The notes beneath the pieces were generated by a model. It searched no databases and had not been told where the DNA came from. It was given only the letters and a program-made list of their open reading frames with translations. A stretch of DNA of 64,000 nucleotides from an uncultured Bacteroides sp. (GTDB lineage Bacteria; Bacteroidota; Bacteroidia; Bacteroidales; Bacteroidaceae): the NCBI RefSeq assembly GCF_963678845.1, contig NZ_OY787464.1, positions 806,001-870,000 on the forward strand, written 5' to 3'. Made by a program: the position numbers and the translations under genes. Position 1 is the stretch's first letter, and each line of letters opens with the position of its first letter. Shown piece by piece: positions 1 to 8,727 of the stretch.

Positions 1-304
1 CATCAAACATGACATTAATTACCGAAAGTCCAAACAACGTTGTACTACGAATATCCGTTTTCTTTTGAACCGAGTTCATTGAAATTTCAATAGGAATCGT
101 AATAAACTTCTCAACTTCCTCTGCGCTTCTTCCCGGCCACTGAGTAATGATCGTCACTTTGGTATTTGACACATCGGGAAAAGCATCAATAGGCGTATTC
201 TTAAATGACACTATTCCCGCTATTACTGCAATTGTTGTACAGAAAAAAATAAAGAATTTATTTTTGAGCGAGAAAGCTATTATTCTATCTATAAATTTAT
301 GCAT
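1..304 (-). CDS. Heavy-metal RND efflux pump, inner-membrane subunit (CusA/CzcA type), N-terminal part only
   Basis: Reading inward from the ATG at 304, about 101 residues are present before the window edge cuts the gene. The start MHKFIDRIIAFSLKNKFF, a hydrophobic helix, and then NTPIDAFPDVS and TQWPGRSAEEVE are the N-terminal signature of HAE-1/HME RND pumps of the CusA/CzcA group. These are proton-driven trimers that move Cu/Ag or Co/Zn/Cd out through an adaptor and an outer-membrane channel. The two genes upstream on the same strand supply exactly those partners, so the operon order is channel, adaptor, pump. Only 14 bp separate this start from the adaptor stop. Metal specificity cannot be told because the central transmembrane helix carrying the metal-relay residues lies outside the window. 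Confidence 0.9.
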   Translation of the reverse strand, partial: MHKFIDRIIAFSLKNKFFIFFCTTIAVIAGIVSFKNTPIDAFPDVSNTKVTIITQWPGRSAEEVEKFITIPIEISMNSVQKKTDIRSTTLFGLSVINVMFD

Positions 305-318
305 TGTTCAAACTGTAT

Positions 319-1410
319 TTAATCAACATTCAAAGCGTTATAAACCAATAGCGCATTCTGCCCAACGAGAATATCTCCTTCTTTAATTCCAGAACTTATA
401 TAGGAGTATTTACCCTGCTGATTATCAACCACCACTTCGCAAACCTTCAATTCTTTATTCTGTTGTACCACCACTACATATTGCTTTCCGCCATCGAAAA
501 TAAGATCTTTAGTCTGAATGCAAAGCATTGATTTTCCAGATGACTGACATTGAACGAAAACATTTGCAAACATTCCTGGTTTCAATAAATAGTGCTCATT
601 CTTAAGCCTTACACGGGCACTCATTGTTTTGCTTTCATCATCAAGCATATTATAAACCTTGTCTATCACTCCTGTAAATTCTTTATCGGGATAAGCCAGA
701 GTAGTGATTCGCACAGGAGCTCCTTCCCTCACCTTACTAATGTCGCTTTCGTATACATCAGCCATAACCCACACATTGTCCAGACCGGAGATAGTAAATA
801 GTTCTTCATTCTGATCTGAACGAATCTGCATATCCTTGTTCACTTTTCTGTCAACTACAAATCCTGAAACCGGAGCCTTTATACGATATCCTGAATTACC
901 AGATATGTGATAGATGTTATAGACCTCTTTTACACGCTTTTGTTCTGATCTGGCATTAGCCATTTCTTGTTTTGCCTGCAATAGTTCTCTATCGGAAGCC
1001 ATCCCCGAACGAGACATATCTTCTGCTGTCTGCAAATTACGTTTGGCTACCAAAGAATGCTGATTGGCATTGTTTAACTGCTTCTGATAATCGGCTACTT
1101 CGCCACTTCTTATAACGGCAAGCACTTGCCCTTTCTTTACATAATCACCAATCTCAGCATAAACATCTGTTACGTTTCCTCCAAAAATGGAATATACCTT
1201 CGCTACCTTTTCCTGATTAAAGGTTACACGTCCGTTAAGCATCATTTCATTAGCAGCAGTTCTCATGTTCACTGTATCAAGTGTCACTACTTTCTTCAGA
1301 CTATCCGTCATTGACAACGGTTTTATTTTGTCATCCTGTTGTTTCGCAGAACGTGAACAGGCACCCAGACAGATCATTACTGCGGGCAACAAAAACAGAT
1401 TTCTATTCAT
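319..1410 (-). CDS. RND efflux periplasmic adaptor (CusB/CzcB type), lipoprotein
   Basis: 363 residues, the usual length for membrane-fusion adaptors. A short signal peptide ends in a lipobox with Cys18 (MICLGAC), so it is probably anchored to a membrane by lipid. Next come a beta-barrel/lipoyl half (GGNVTDVYAEIGDYVKKGQVLAVI), an alpha-helical hairpin of about residues 105-165, the second lipoyl half (RIKAPVSGFVVDRKVNKDMQI), and beta-barrel and membrane-proximal domains. It bridges the RND pump (304 to 1) and the TolC-like channel (upstream gene). The start ATG at 1410 directly precedes the signal peptide. No His-rich N-terminal metal-binding stretch is visible. Confidence 0.92.
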   Translation of the reverse strand: MNRNLFLLPAVMICLGACSRSAKQQDDKIKPLSMTDSLKKVVTLDTVNMRTAANEMMLNGRVTFNQEKVAKVYSIFGGNVTDVYAEIGDYVKKGQVLAVIRSGEVADYQKQLNNANQHSLVAKRNLQTAEDMSRSGMASDRELLQAKQEMANARSEQKRVKEVYNIYHISGNSGYRIKAPVSGFVVDRKVNKDMQIRSDQNEELFTISGLDNVWVMADVYESDISKVREGAPVRITTLAYPDKEFTGVIDKVYNMLDDESKTMSARVRLKNEHYLLKPGMFANVFVQCQSSGKSMLCIQTKDLIFDGGKQYVVVVQQNKELKVCEVVVDNQQGKYSYISSGIKEGDILVGQNALLVYNALNVD

Positions 1411-1427
1411 ATAGCTATTGTTTTATT

Positions 1428-2690
1428 TTAATAGGAAAAAAGAGTACGGCCGGTTACTGTGTTCAGATTCTCCATAGCCAGAAGAACATTTTTGCGGGTT
1501 TCGTTGAGTTGCAGGCAAACGTTCTTATAACTCTCATAATAATCAATAAATTCGGGCATGCTGATGTTCCGTTTCCGGAAGTTATCGTTTACACCTGTAA
1601 TAAGGTGTTCAAAGTCGTGTTCTAATGCTTCATTTGACTGTTTATATAGCTCCAGTGATTTCTGCAAGCGGGTATACGCCATGTAAAGTTCCGCCTTTGC
1701 TTTTTCCTGAGTCATACTTTTCTCTGCGTTATTTTGCTCTGTTTCTAAGCGGGCAGACTTTATGTTTCCTTGATTTCTGTTAAATACAGGAACAGAGACA
1801 CTGAATCCCAAACCAAAATAATTGTTCATAAAACTACCGGATTTATCATACGCCCCCTTGAGAGATACAGAAGGATAAGCCAACGCCTTTTGCAATTTCA
1901 GATTTACCTGCGAAGCTTCCATCTGAGCATTTGCCAGTTTTATATCCGGGCGTTCCAACAAATGACTTTCAAGGGCTGATAAAGAGAGAGAAGAAATATC
2001 TATCTGTTTGAATATTCCTTCATCAAACAACAGTTTTACTTCCTGCTGTGGAGGAAGTGATAACAATATATTCAATTCTCCCCGCAAAGAATGAAGAGCA
2101 TCTTCGGCTTCAGTTTTTTCTTTTCTTAAAGAAAACAATAGAGCTTCGATTCTGGCACTTTCCAACATGGATACATTACCCTTACTTTGCTGTTCTTTCA
2201 TAACCCGAAGCAACTGTTCAAGGGAAGATATTTCCTTGTCATAAATATCCAGTGACTTAGATGAAAAATAAACCTGAGCAAACGTACTGTTCAATTCGCT
2301 GTGTAATGTTCGCAATACTTCTTCAAACTGATATTCCGATGTCTTTTGATTTGCTTTCTCCAGTCTGATACGCTGATTCCGCTGTCCGGCAATACTGATA
2401 ACCTGCTCTATACTTGCATTCCAATCACCCTGCTTTCCAAAGTCAAAATACCTACCATTCAAACCATTGTAGACATTCTGTTCGAAAGAAATCACAGGAT
2501 TTTCAAACAGCTTTGCCTGCATAACCTGTGCACGGGCCATATCTATATTATAATGTTCGGCAATCAAAGATAGATTATGCTCCTGAAAGCGCTTCTCGGC
2601 ATCCTTTAAATTAAGTGACATTGATTCCTGTTGAGCAGCTAGCCGGAAAGAAAGTAGTAGAAAAAAGAAAATAAAGATTCGCCTGTTCAT
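1428..2690 (-). CDS. Outer-membrane efflux channel of the TolC family (CusC/CzcC type)
   Basis: About 420 residues from the chosen ATG at 2690. The frame is open upstream to 2723, but MNRRIFIFFFLLLSFRLAAQ is an evident signal peptide, so the inner Met is preferred. The mature part has the two-fold repeated alpha-helical hairpin pattern of TolC-family outer-membrane factors (LNLKDAEKRFQEHNLSLIAEHYNIDMARAQ near the start and LERPDIKLANAQMEASQVNL in the second half) with strand segments such as VSLKGAYDKSGSFMNNYFGLGFSVSVPVFNRNQGN. It forms the outer-membrane exit for the adaptor and RND pump encoded next. First gene of the visible operon; 17 bp separate it from the adaptor start. Confidence 0.9.
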   Translation of the reverse strand: MNRRIFIFFFLLLSFRLAAQQESMSLNLKDAEKRFQEHNLSLIAEHYNIDMARAQVMQAKLFENPVISFEQNVYNGLNGRYFDFGKQGDWNASIEQVISIAGQRNQRIRLEKANQKTSEYQFEEVLRTLHSELNSTFAQVYFSSKSLDIYDKEISSLEQLLRVMKEQQSKGNVSMLESARIEALLFSLRKEKTEAEDALHSLRGELNILLSLPPQQEVKLLFDEGIFKQIDISSLSLSALESHLLERPDIKLANAQMEASQVNLKLQKALAYPSVSLKGAYDKSGSFMNNYFGLGFSVSVPVFNRNQGNIKSARLETEQNNAEKSMTQEKAKAELYMAYTRLQKSLELYKQSNEALEHDFEHLITGVNDNFRKRNISMPEFIDYYESYKNVCLQLNETRKNVLLAMENLNTVTGRTLFSY

Positions 2691-2708
2691 TGGTCTAGTA
2701 TTTTTTGA

Positions 2709-2716
2709 CAAAAGTA
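2709..2716 (-). promoter_or_regulatory. -7 box for the metal-efflux operon
   Basis: On the minus strand this reads TACTTTTG, matching the Bacteroides TAnnTTTG -7 consensus. It lies 18 bp upstream of the preferred ATG at 2690. That supports the inner start, because the longer frame would begin almost on top of the promoter. No clear TTTG was found about 20 bp further upstream. Confidence 0.5.
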
Positions 2717-2723
2717 CAGCCAC

Positions 2724-3015
2724 TTCACTAAACAGCAGAATAAAAGCAATTATAATCTCCTAAGACAGGATTAGAAAAGAGTTAGAAAATAATGTGCGCG
2801 GGCAACTATTCTATTTCTTTGTTTTAACATATAAAAGTCATCGCAACAGATTTCTATCGTTCATAAAAAGAGTACAGGTTGCTTTACACACCAAAACAAA
2901 GCCGTATACCTGCAAACTAAACAGGTTATACTGGTTGGTTTATCTGGTTGTTTTTTTATTTATTGGCGGAAGCTTTTTGGATAGAGCCATTCGTTCCGCC
3001 CGCAAAAGAACAAGA
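2724..3015. other. 292-bp intergenic region without a convincing gene
   Basis: Lies between the 3' end of the FtsX-like gene and the start of the efflux operon. It holds an imperfect inverted repeat at 2904-2931 (GTATACCTG against CAGGTTATAC, one extra base) and a 7-bp perfect one at 2965-2971/2994-3000 (GGCGGAA/TTCCGCC). Neither is followed by a good T-run in the direction of the upstream gene. A plus-strand frame of 79 codons here has no start context or recognisable protein character. Confidence 0.4.
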
Positions 3016-4260
3016 CTATTCAAACTGTATTGATTTGGCTGGGTGAATCTTGGAAATCAGATAAGAAGGGCCTACCAGCATCAATACCGAAGCAATAAAT
3101 GTTCCCGCATTAATAAGAAGAAATAGCCATATATTGAACTCCACAGGCACATGGTCAATATAATATGTATCAGGGTCCAACTTGAATAGCTGGAATTTTG
3201 ACTGAACAAAACAGAATAACAAACCTACCACATTTCCCCAGAACATTCCTTTCCCAATTAAGAACACAGAGAAATAAAGGAATATTTCACGGATACTGTA
3301 ATTCTTTGCACCTAGAGCTTTAAGAATGCCAATCATATTGGTTCTTTCAAGGATGATTATTAATAGCCCTGATATCATAGTAAATCCGGCTACACCAACC
3401 ATCAGAATAAGGATAACCCAGACATTCATATCGAGCAGACTAAGCCATGCAAAGACTGCCGGATTTAGTTGCTTCACTGTCTGTACATAATAAACTCCTC
3501 CGTATTTATCTACTTCCTTATCTACATGTTTATATACACTATAAGCTACTTTATCCAAATCATCATAATTATTAATCTGAAGTTCCATTCCGGTTGACTG
3601 CTCCGGCTCCCACTGATTCAAACGATTCACAGTATGAATATCAGTCAGCAGAAACAGATTATCAAACTCAGAGAAGTTAGTCTGATATATTCCCTTAATA
3701 GTAAGTCGGCGGGCCCGGACCTCTTCCTGAATAAAATAGGTATAAATCTTATCTTCCAACTTTAAACGCAGTTTATTTGCCAAAGCCTTGGAAATAAGTA
3801 CTTCGTTTGAAGAAGATGAGTCGTTAAATTTTGGCACTTCCCCTTCAACTAAATGCTGGCGAAAGAAGGTAGGATCAAACTCCTGCCCTACTCCTTTTAA
3901 GACCATTCCCTGAAATGCATTGTCAGTCTTTATCATTCCCGGTTTTGTAGAGAAACGCTGCACATGCTTTATTCCGGGAATAGAAGATATAACTTTTACC
4001 ACACTATCATTCGTAACTACCGGGCGTGTTTCATAAGAAAGTGAAGAATCAAAGTTGCTCACTTGTATATGAGAACCAAATCCAATAACCTTACTTTTAA
4101 TTTCATCCTTAAAACCTATAACCACTGCCACTGAGACAATCATCACTGCCAATCCGATAGCAATACCAAACATAGCAATACGCACAGCCGGCTTTGATAC
4201 TTGTTTACCAACTTCTTTTCCGGAATATATTCTTCGAGCTATAAAAAGCGAAAGATTCAT
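3016..4260 (-). CDS. LolC/LolE-like FtsX-family ABC permease
   Basis: 414 residues with the topology of lipoprotein-releasing permeases. There is one N-terminal membrane helix (IAMFGIAIGLAVMIVSVAVVIGF, about 28-50), a large periplasmic MacB-type domain (about 51-265), then three helices near 275-305, 325-350 and 375-400 that make up the FtsX domain (GILKALGAKNYSIREIFLYFS is the typical coupling segment). Members pull lipoproteins from the inner membrane together with a LolD ATPase. No ATPase is adjacent, so the partner must be encoded elsewhere. Last gene of a three-gene unit; its ATG is 2 bp from the acyltransferase stop, implying co-transcription. LolE-like is the best guess; a generic FtsX permease is the alternative. 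Confidence 0.8.
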   Translation of the reverse strand: MNLSLFIARRIYSGKEVGKQVSKPAVRIAMFGIAIGLAVMIVSVAVVIGFKDEIKSKVIGFGSHIQVSNFDSSLSYETRPVVTNDSVVKVISSIPGIKHVQRFSTKPGMIKTDNAFQGMVLKGVGQEFDPTFFRQHLVEGEVPKFNDSSSSNEVLISKALANKLRLKLEDKIYTYFIQEEVRARRLTIKGIYQTNFSEFDNLFLLTDIHTVNRLNQWEPEQSTGMELQINNYDDLDKVAYSVYKHVDKEVDKYGGVYYVQTVKQLNPAVFAWLSLLDMNVWVILILMVGVAGFTMISGLLIIILERTNMIGILKALGAKNYSIREIFLYFSVFLIGKGMFWGNVVGLLFCFVQSKFQLFKLDPDTYYIDHVPVEFNIWLFLLINAGTFIASVLMLVGPSYLISKIHPAKSIQFE

Positions 4261-4261
4261 T

Positions 4262-5260
4262 TTATTTTCCTCCCATTAAAAAGGTTAATGACTTATTTTT
4301 ATGTATAACATATTTTGTCAGCAGCACCGGAACCACAAGTCCCGTAATAACTGCTACAACTAAGGCGACGCCATAAGTCAGTGGAGTCAACAAACCTATT
4401 TTCTCATATACAATTCTTACAAAATAAACTCCTGCCATGTGAAGCAGATAAATAGATGCACTGTATTGTCCTAAAGACATGAGCCATTTATTCTCTTTAT
4501 GAAAGAATAAATAAGCAATGCAAATAATCATGTAACTACCTGCAAGACCGCAAATCAAGTTAAGACATGACTTCACATATTCAATGGAAAAACATTCTTT
4601 TCCACAATAGGCCAGAACGAATAAAAACATCGCACCAAGAGTCTGAGCAAAAGAGATGCGGAGTTTTTGGCTGTCTGTGAGTAAAAACAGAACCATTCCT
4701 CCCCAGAAATATAGAATAAACGAATGAACAAACGATAAATAGAACAGCTGTGGCAGAGGTATAAAATAGAGAACTGCCGAAAGAATTCCCATAATAATAA
4801 TTCCGCCTTTAATCCGCATACAGAGAACTGAAATAAGGAATATCACAAAAAGGGTATAGATAAACCAAAGAAAAACAGCCGATCCTCCAACATTTGTATA
4901 AAAGATTTCAAGAAGATAATGCCAGTCTACCATTCGCTTTACCGGCATAAAAAAACCTAGAACAAAATTGAGCAAGGCAATAGCTGCCGAGATAAAGAAA
5001 TAAGGAACCATTAAACGCAGAAACTTCTTCTTTAAGAAAGGAAGCAAAGAAATTTTGCCCGGCTTACGGCACAAAGACATCTGAAACAGGAAACCGGACA
5101 AAACCATAAATAAGGGCATATGAAACGAAAAAATAAGATTTTTCATCTCAATATAGTATGCGGGCATATATACCGTGGAAGTAAAATGACCGACAACGAC
5201 CAATATAATTCCAAGAGCTTTAGAAAGCGTTATGTAATCATACTGCTTCATAAAAATCAT
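4262..5260 (-). CDS. Membrane-bound O-acyltransferase (acyltransferase 3 family)
   Basis: 332 residues, almost entirely hydrophobic, with about ten membrane helices. It opens with YITLSKALGIILVVVGHF, the family's N-terminal pattern with the conserved His, followed by FSFHMPLFMVLSGFLF, the second conserved block. Acyltransferase-3 proteins transfer acetyl or other acyl groups to sugars or lipids at the cytoplasmic membrane; the acceptor cannot be deduced. The ATG at 5260 shares a base with the upstream aminotransferase stop (TAATG), a translational-coupling arrangement. A second Met four codons in (5251) is an equally plausible start and begins nearer the conserved block. Confidence 0.82.
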   Translation of the reverse strand: MIFMKQYDYITLSKALGIILVVVGHFTSTVYMPAYYIEMKNLIFSFHMPLFMVLSGFLFQMSLCRKPGKISLLPFLKKKFLRLMVPYFFISAAIALLNFVLGFFMPVKRMVDWHYLLEIFYTNVGGSAVFLWFIYTLFVIFLISVLCMRIKGGIIIMGILSAVLYFIPLPQLFYLSFVHSFILYFWGGMVLFLLTDSQKLRISFAQTLGAMFLFVLAYCGKECFSIEYVKSCLNLICGLAGSYMIICIAYLFFHKENKWLMSLGQYSASIYLLHMAGVYFVRIVYEKIGLLTPLTYGVALVVAVITGLVVPVLLTKYVIHKNKSLTFLMGGK

Positions 5261-6459
5261 TAATCAACTCTTCCCGGATAAGCTTCAAGCGCTTTACTCA
5301 GAATAAAAAGTGCACGGGTAAGATCTTTTTTCTTTAGCACATAAGCAATACGTACTTCATTGTATCCTGCTCCCGGAGTGGTATAAAAGCCCGAAGCCGG
5401 AGCCATAAATACAGTTTCTCCTTCATATTGAAAATCAGAAAGACACCATGCACAGAACTTATCGGAATCATCGACAGGGAGTTTAGCCACAGTATAGAAA
5501 GCTCCCATTGGAATTGGAGAATAAACTCCCGGTATTTTATTCAATCCGTCAATTAAACACTTACGGCGTTCCACATATTCGTCATATACCTCTCTGCTAT
5601 ATTCTTCCGGAGCGTCTAAAGAAGCCTCAGCAGCAATCTGTCCTATTAAAGGTGGACTAAGACGAGCCTGACAGAATTTCATAACGGCATTGCGAACTTC
5701 TTTATTCTTAGTGATTAAGGCACCAATGCGGATACCGCACTCAGAATATCTTTTAGATACTGAATCAATCAACACAACATTGTTTTCAATTCCTTCAAGG
5801 TGACATGCTGAAATATATGGCGAACCGGTGTAAATAAACTCACGGTAAACCTCATCAGAGAACAAAAACAGGTCATATTTCTTAACCATGTCTCTGATTT
5901 GATTCATCTCTTTGCGAGTATATAAATAACCGGTAGGGTTGTTTGGATTACAAATAAGAATACCCTTAGTACGCTCATTGATCAGTTCCTCAAACTTTTC
6001 AACCTTTGGAAGAGAGAAACCCTCTTCAATAGTAGTTGCCACAGTACGAATCACAGCTCCGGCAGAAATAGCAAACGCCATATAATTGGCATAAGCTGGT
6101 TCAGGAACAATAATCTCATCGCCTGGGTTAAGGCAAGACATAAATGCAAAAAGCACCGCTTCAGATCCACCTGTAGTAATGATAATATCGTCCGCTGTCA
6201 GATTTATATTAAATTTCGCGTAATAATGGGTAAGTTTCTCACGATAACTTCTGTAACCGTCACTAGGACTATATTCCAAAATAGTACGATCAATATTGCG
6301 GATTGCATCAATAGCAGCTTGAGGTGTAGGAAGATCGGGCTGACCGATATTCAGGTGAAACACGTGAATTCCTTTTTGTTTAGCTGCATCAGCTAGCGGA
6401 GCAAGCTTTCTGATTGGTGAAGCTGGCATTTCATTTCCACGAATGGATATAGTTGGCAT
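5260..6459 (-). CDS. PLP-dependent class I/II aminotransferase (aspartate-aminotransferase-like)
   Basis: 399 residues, normal for fold-type I aminotransferases. Visible landmarks: the N-terminal NIGQPDLPTP substrate-gating segment (37-46), TGGSEAV (96-102) cradling the PLP phosphate, NPNNPTG (171-177), SDEVYREF (201-208), and the PLP Schiff-base lysine at 236 in SVSKRYSECGIRIGAL, including the second phosphate-binding Arg. It transfers amino groups between an amino acid and 2-oxoglutarate. The subfamily (aspartate, aromatic or alanine type) cannot be settled from sequence alone. It leads an apparent operon with the acyltransferase and FtsX permease and has a strong consensus promoter at 6496-6527. 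Confidence 0.9.
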   Translation of the reverse strand: MPTISIRGNEMPASPIRKLAPLADAAKQKGIHVFHLNIGQPDLPTPQAAIDAIRNIDRTILEYSPSDGYRSYREKLTHYYAKFNINLTADDIIITTGGSEAVLFAFMSCLNPGDEIIVPEPAYANYMAFAISAGAVIRTVATTIEEGFSLPKVEKFEELINERTKGILICNPNNPTGYLYTRKEMNQIRDMVKKYDLFLFSDEVYREFIYTGSPYISACHLEGIENNVVLIDSVSKRYSECGIRIGALITKNKEVRNAVMKFCQARLSPPLIGQIAAEASLDAPEEYSREVYDEYVERRKCLIDGLNKIPGVYSPIPMGAFYTVAKLPVDDSDKFCAWCLSDFQYEGETVFMAPASGFYTTPGAGYNEVRIAYVLKKKDLTRALFILSKALEAYPGRVD

Positions 6460-6495
6460 ACTTTTAAGTATTAAAATATATTTTCAATTGAGCTG

Positions 6496-6527
6496 CAAAG
6501 ATAGAACTTCAAAAGTAACCAAGCAAA
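6496..6527 (-). promoter_or_regulatory. Consensus Bacteroides promoter for the aminotransferase operon
   Basis: On the minus strand: TTTG (6527-6524), 20 bp, then TATCTTTG (6503-6496). Both boxes and the spacing fit the Bacteroides primary-sigma consensus TTTG-N19-21-TAnnTTTG. The -7 box lies about 37 bp upstream of the ATG at 6459. Confidence 0.7.
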
Positions 6528-6608
6528 CAAATTGTTAACAAAAACATAGTTTAGTTTTCTTTAAAATAAGATTTTGTTATAAAGATGTATTAATTCAAAT
6601 AAAATATG

Positions 6609-6616
6609 TAAGTTTG
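6609..6616 (+). promoter_or_regulatory. -7 box upstream of the isomerase-like gene
   Basis: Reads TAAGTTTG (TAnnTTTG). No well-spaced TTTG was found upstream. If used, transcription would begin near 6623, which rules out the TTG at 6614 as the start and favours ATG 6641 over ATG 6629. Confidence 0.4.
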
Positions 6617-6640
6617 TGTAACCTTAATATGGATGCTGTC

Positions 6641-7879
6641 ATGATTACCATTCATCTCATTACCTTTACGTCTGCTTTACAGAAACAGACATCTATCTAT
6701 AAGATGCATGAAATACTTCTCAGTGAACTAGAGAAGTTTTACACCATAAAAATAGTAGATTACAAGGATTTATATACACTGACCGAAGATGACTTTAAGC
6801 TTGTTTTCATAGCAACAGGTGGTACAGAAAAGTTTGTAGTCCGATGCTTTGAATCGCTTCCTCAACCAATGATTATGCTTACCAATGGAATGCAGAACTC
6901 TCTTTCCGCATCATTGGAAATCTCTTATTGGTTGCAATGCAAGGGACTCAAGTCTGAGATTCTTCATGGAGATACAAGAACAATTATACAGAGAATCCTG
7001 GTTCATTATAATAATTTTGAAGCTCAAAAAGCTATCAAAGGAAGAAGGATTGGAGTAATAGGCACTCCATCCTCATGGTTAATAGCAAGCAGCGTGGATT
7101 ATTTGCTGACTAAACGCCGTTGGGGAATAGAATTTGTGAATATTCCCATTGAAAATGTAACAAACAGGTATGGGCTTATCAGTGATGATGAAGTTGGAGA
7201 GCAAGCGGCTATTATAGCAGGAAAAGCATTGGCATGCAGGGAAGCATCTCCAGAAGATATGATAAAAGCAATGCGCGTTTACAGAGCGATTAAACAAATT
7301 TGTGAAAAAGAGAAGTTATCAGCTATAACATTAAGCTGCTATAAACTGATTAACCTGCTGGGAACCACCGGATGCCTGGCTCTTTCTTTACTCAATGATG
7401 AAGGAATACTTGCGGGGTGTGAAGGAGATTTACAATCAATCTTCACATTTCTGGCTATTAAAACTGTAACCGGTAATACTCCATTCATGGCAAATCCCAT
7501 ACAGATTAATCTCAAAAACAATGAAATGGTATTTGCTCATTGCAGTGTAAGCACAAAACTAACCGAACAATATATTCTTAGAAGTCATTTTGAAAGCAAT
7601 ACAGGCGTGTCTATTCAGGGAATTTTGCCAACGGGAGACATCACAATTGTGAAGTGTGGCGGTGAATGTCTGGATGAATATTTTGTTTCTTCCGGAAGGT
7701 TACTTGAAAATACAAATTACGTAAATGTATGCCGCACACAGATTCGTGTCAAATTAGACAATCCGGTAGATTATTTTCTACGGAATCCTATAGGAAACCA
7801 TCATCTGGTGGTTTTAGGTAATTATGAGAAGCAACTAGATGCATTCTTTACATCCAATAACTGCAAGCGGGCAGAATAG
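6641..7879 (+). CDS. L-fucose/L-arabinose isomerase-fold protein, substrate unknown
   Basis: About 412 residues from ATG 6641. Other in-frame starts are ATG 6629 and TTG 6614; a -7 box at 6609-6616 makes the later ones likelier. The N-terminal half is Rossmann-like (VFIATGGTEKF, LTNGMQNSLSASLEI, GRRIGVIGTPSSWLIASSVD). The C-terminal half has the isomerase-like CEGDLQSIFTFLAIK and NPIQINLKNNEMVFAHCSVS. This is the architecture of the FucI/AraA superfamily, where an acidic pair coordinates a divalent metal for aldose-ketose isomerisation. It is shorter than true FucI (near 590 residues) and no sugar-catabolic genes adjoin it, so the actual reaction is uncertain. It converges on the PHP phosphatase gene with 5 bp between stops. 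Confidence 0.7.
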   Translation: MITIHLITFTSALQKQTSIYKMHEILLSELEKFYTIKIVDYKDLYTLTEDDFKLVFIATGGTEKFVVRCFESLPQPMIMLTNGMQNSLSASLEISYWLQCKGLKSEILHGDTRTIIQRILVHYNNFEAQKAIKGRRIGVIGTPSSWLIASSVDYLLTKRRWGIEFVNIPIENVTNRYGLISDDEVGEQAAIIAGKALACREASPEDMIKAMRVYRAIKQICEKEKLSAITLSCYKLINLLGTTGCLALSLLNDEGILAGCEGDLQSIFTFLAIKTVTGNTPFMANPIQINLKNNEMVFAHCSVSTKLTEQYILRSHFESNTGVSIQGILPTGDITIVKCGGECLDEYFVSSGRLLENTNYVNVCRTQIRVKLDNPVDYFLRNPIGNHHLVVLGNYEKQLDAFFTSNNCKRAE

Positions 7880-7884
7880 AAATG

Positions 7885-8724
7885 CTAGATAAAGATGGGC
7901 ATTTCCTTCCATTTACCCGCTACAAGTTCCATCACTGTATTTATTCCTGCAGCCTTTAATGCCTGAAGTGCTTCAGCACGTCCATCATTTACAAGTTCAG
8001 GATAATGAGAATCTGAATTTACCAACACAGGAATATGCAAATCTTTGATTAGAGAGAAATTAGGCACATCCGGATAAAAAACTCCCAATTTATGATATGC
8101 TTTCGTATTTATCTCCATCATACATCCTTTCTCGGAAATAAGTGCAAGTAGTCCTTTCATCGCTTTCTGATACCAGACTTCTTCTGTAACTCCTGGCTGA
8201 CAAAAAGAGGCATTGTATGCTATCTTATCTGCATGTCCTACAATATCGAAGCCACCAAGTTCAACCATAGACATTAATTTGCTGTAATATGTCAGAACCG
8301 TTGCTTTTAAATCATTATTAAAATGAATCTCCAGCTTTTCCTTAAAGTTCTCTTTACTGCAATCAATATCTACAATTTCTCCTTTATCATCATTCAACAA
8401 ATGCACAGAACCAATTCGATAATCCAACGGAAGATTCTGGAAATAGTCTGCAGAAGGGTTATTATATTCATCCAGATAATCAATTTCCAGACTTATATAC
8501 AGTTCTATCTTATCCTTATATTCATTCTTTAAGTTCTTGAACTCCTCAAGATAGGCAGCTACATCTTCTTTTTCCATTGTCCAGTGCGTAGGAAAAGGAA
8601 GCGGTGCATGAGAAGAGATACCGTAAGAAGTAAATCCCTGTCTTACGGCCTCTTTAACAAAATCTTCCATCGGAGCACGTCCATCGCAGAAAGAAGTGTG
8701 ACTATGATAGTTTGTCAGATTCAT
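7885..8724 (-). CDS. PHP-domain phosphatase, histidinol-phosphatase-like (HisK/HisJ family)
   Basis: 279 residues with the PHP metal-binding motifs: NYHSHTSFCDG (residues 5-15), a Glu in the strand YISLEIDYLDEYN, IGSVHLL, DIVGHADKIAYN, and the closing VLVNSDSHYPELV. These His, Asp and Glu residues bind a trinuclear metal centre that hydrolyses phosphomonoesters; HisK-type enzymes perform the histidinol-phosphate step of histidine biosynthesis. No other his gene is nearby, so a role in histidine synthesis is inferred only from family resemblance. It starts 3 bp after the ABC-F stop and is therefore probably read from the same transcript. Confidence 0.82.
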   Translation of the reverse strand: MNLTNYHSHTSFCDGRAPMEDFVKEAVRQGFTSYGISSHAPLPFPTHWTMEKEDVAAYLEEFKNLKNEYKDKIELYISLEIDYLDEYNNPSADYFQNLPLDYRIGSVHLLNDDKGEIVDIDCSKENFKEKLEIHFNNDLKATVLTYYSKLMSMVELGGFDIVGHADKIAYNASFCQPGVTEEVWYQKAMKGLLALISEKGCMMEINTKAYHKLGVFYPDVPNFSLIKDLHIPVLVNSDSHYPELVNDGRAEALQALKAAGINTVMELVAGKWKEMPIFI

Positions 8725-8727
8725 AAT

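Noticed and set aside
2794..3033. 79-codon plus-strand frame upstream of the FtsX gene end
   Set aside because: No recognisable protein, no promoter or start context, and it overlaps the 3' end of a well-supported gene.
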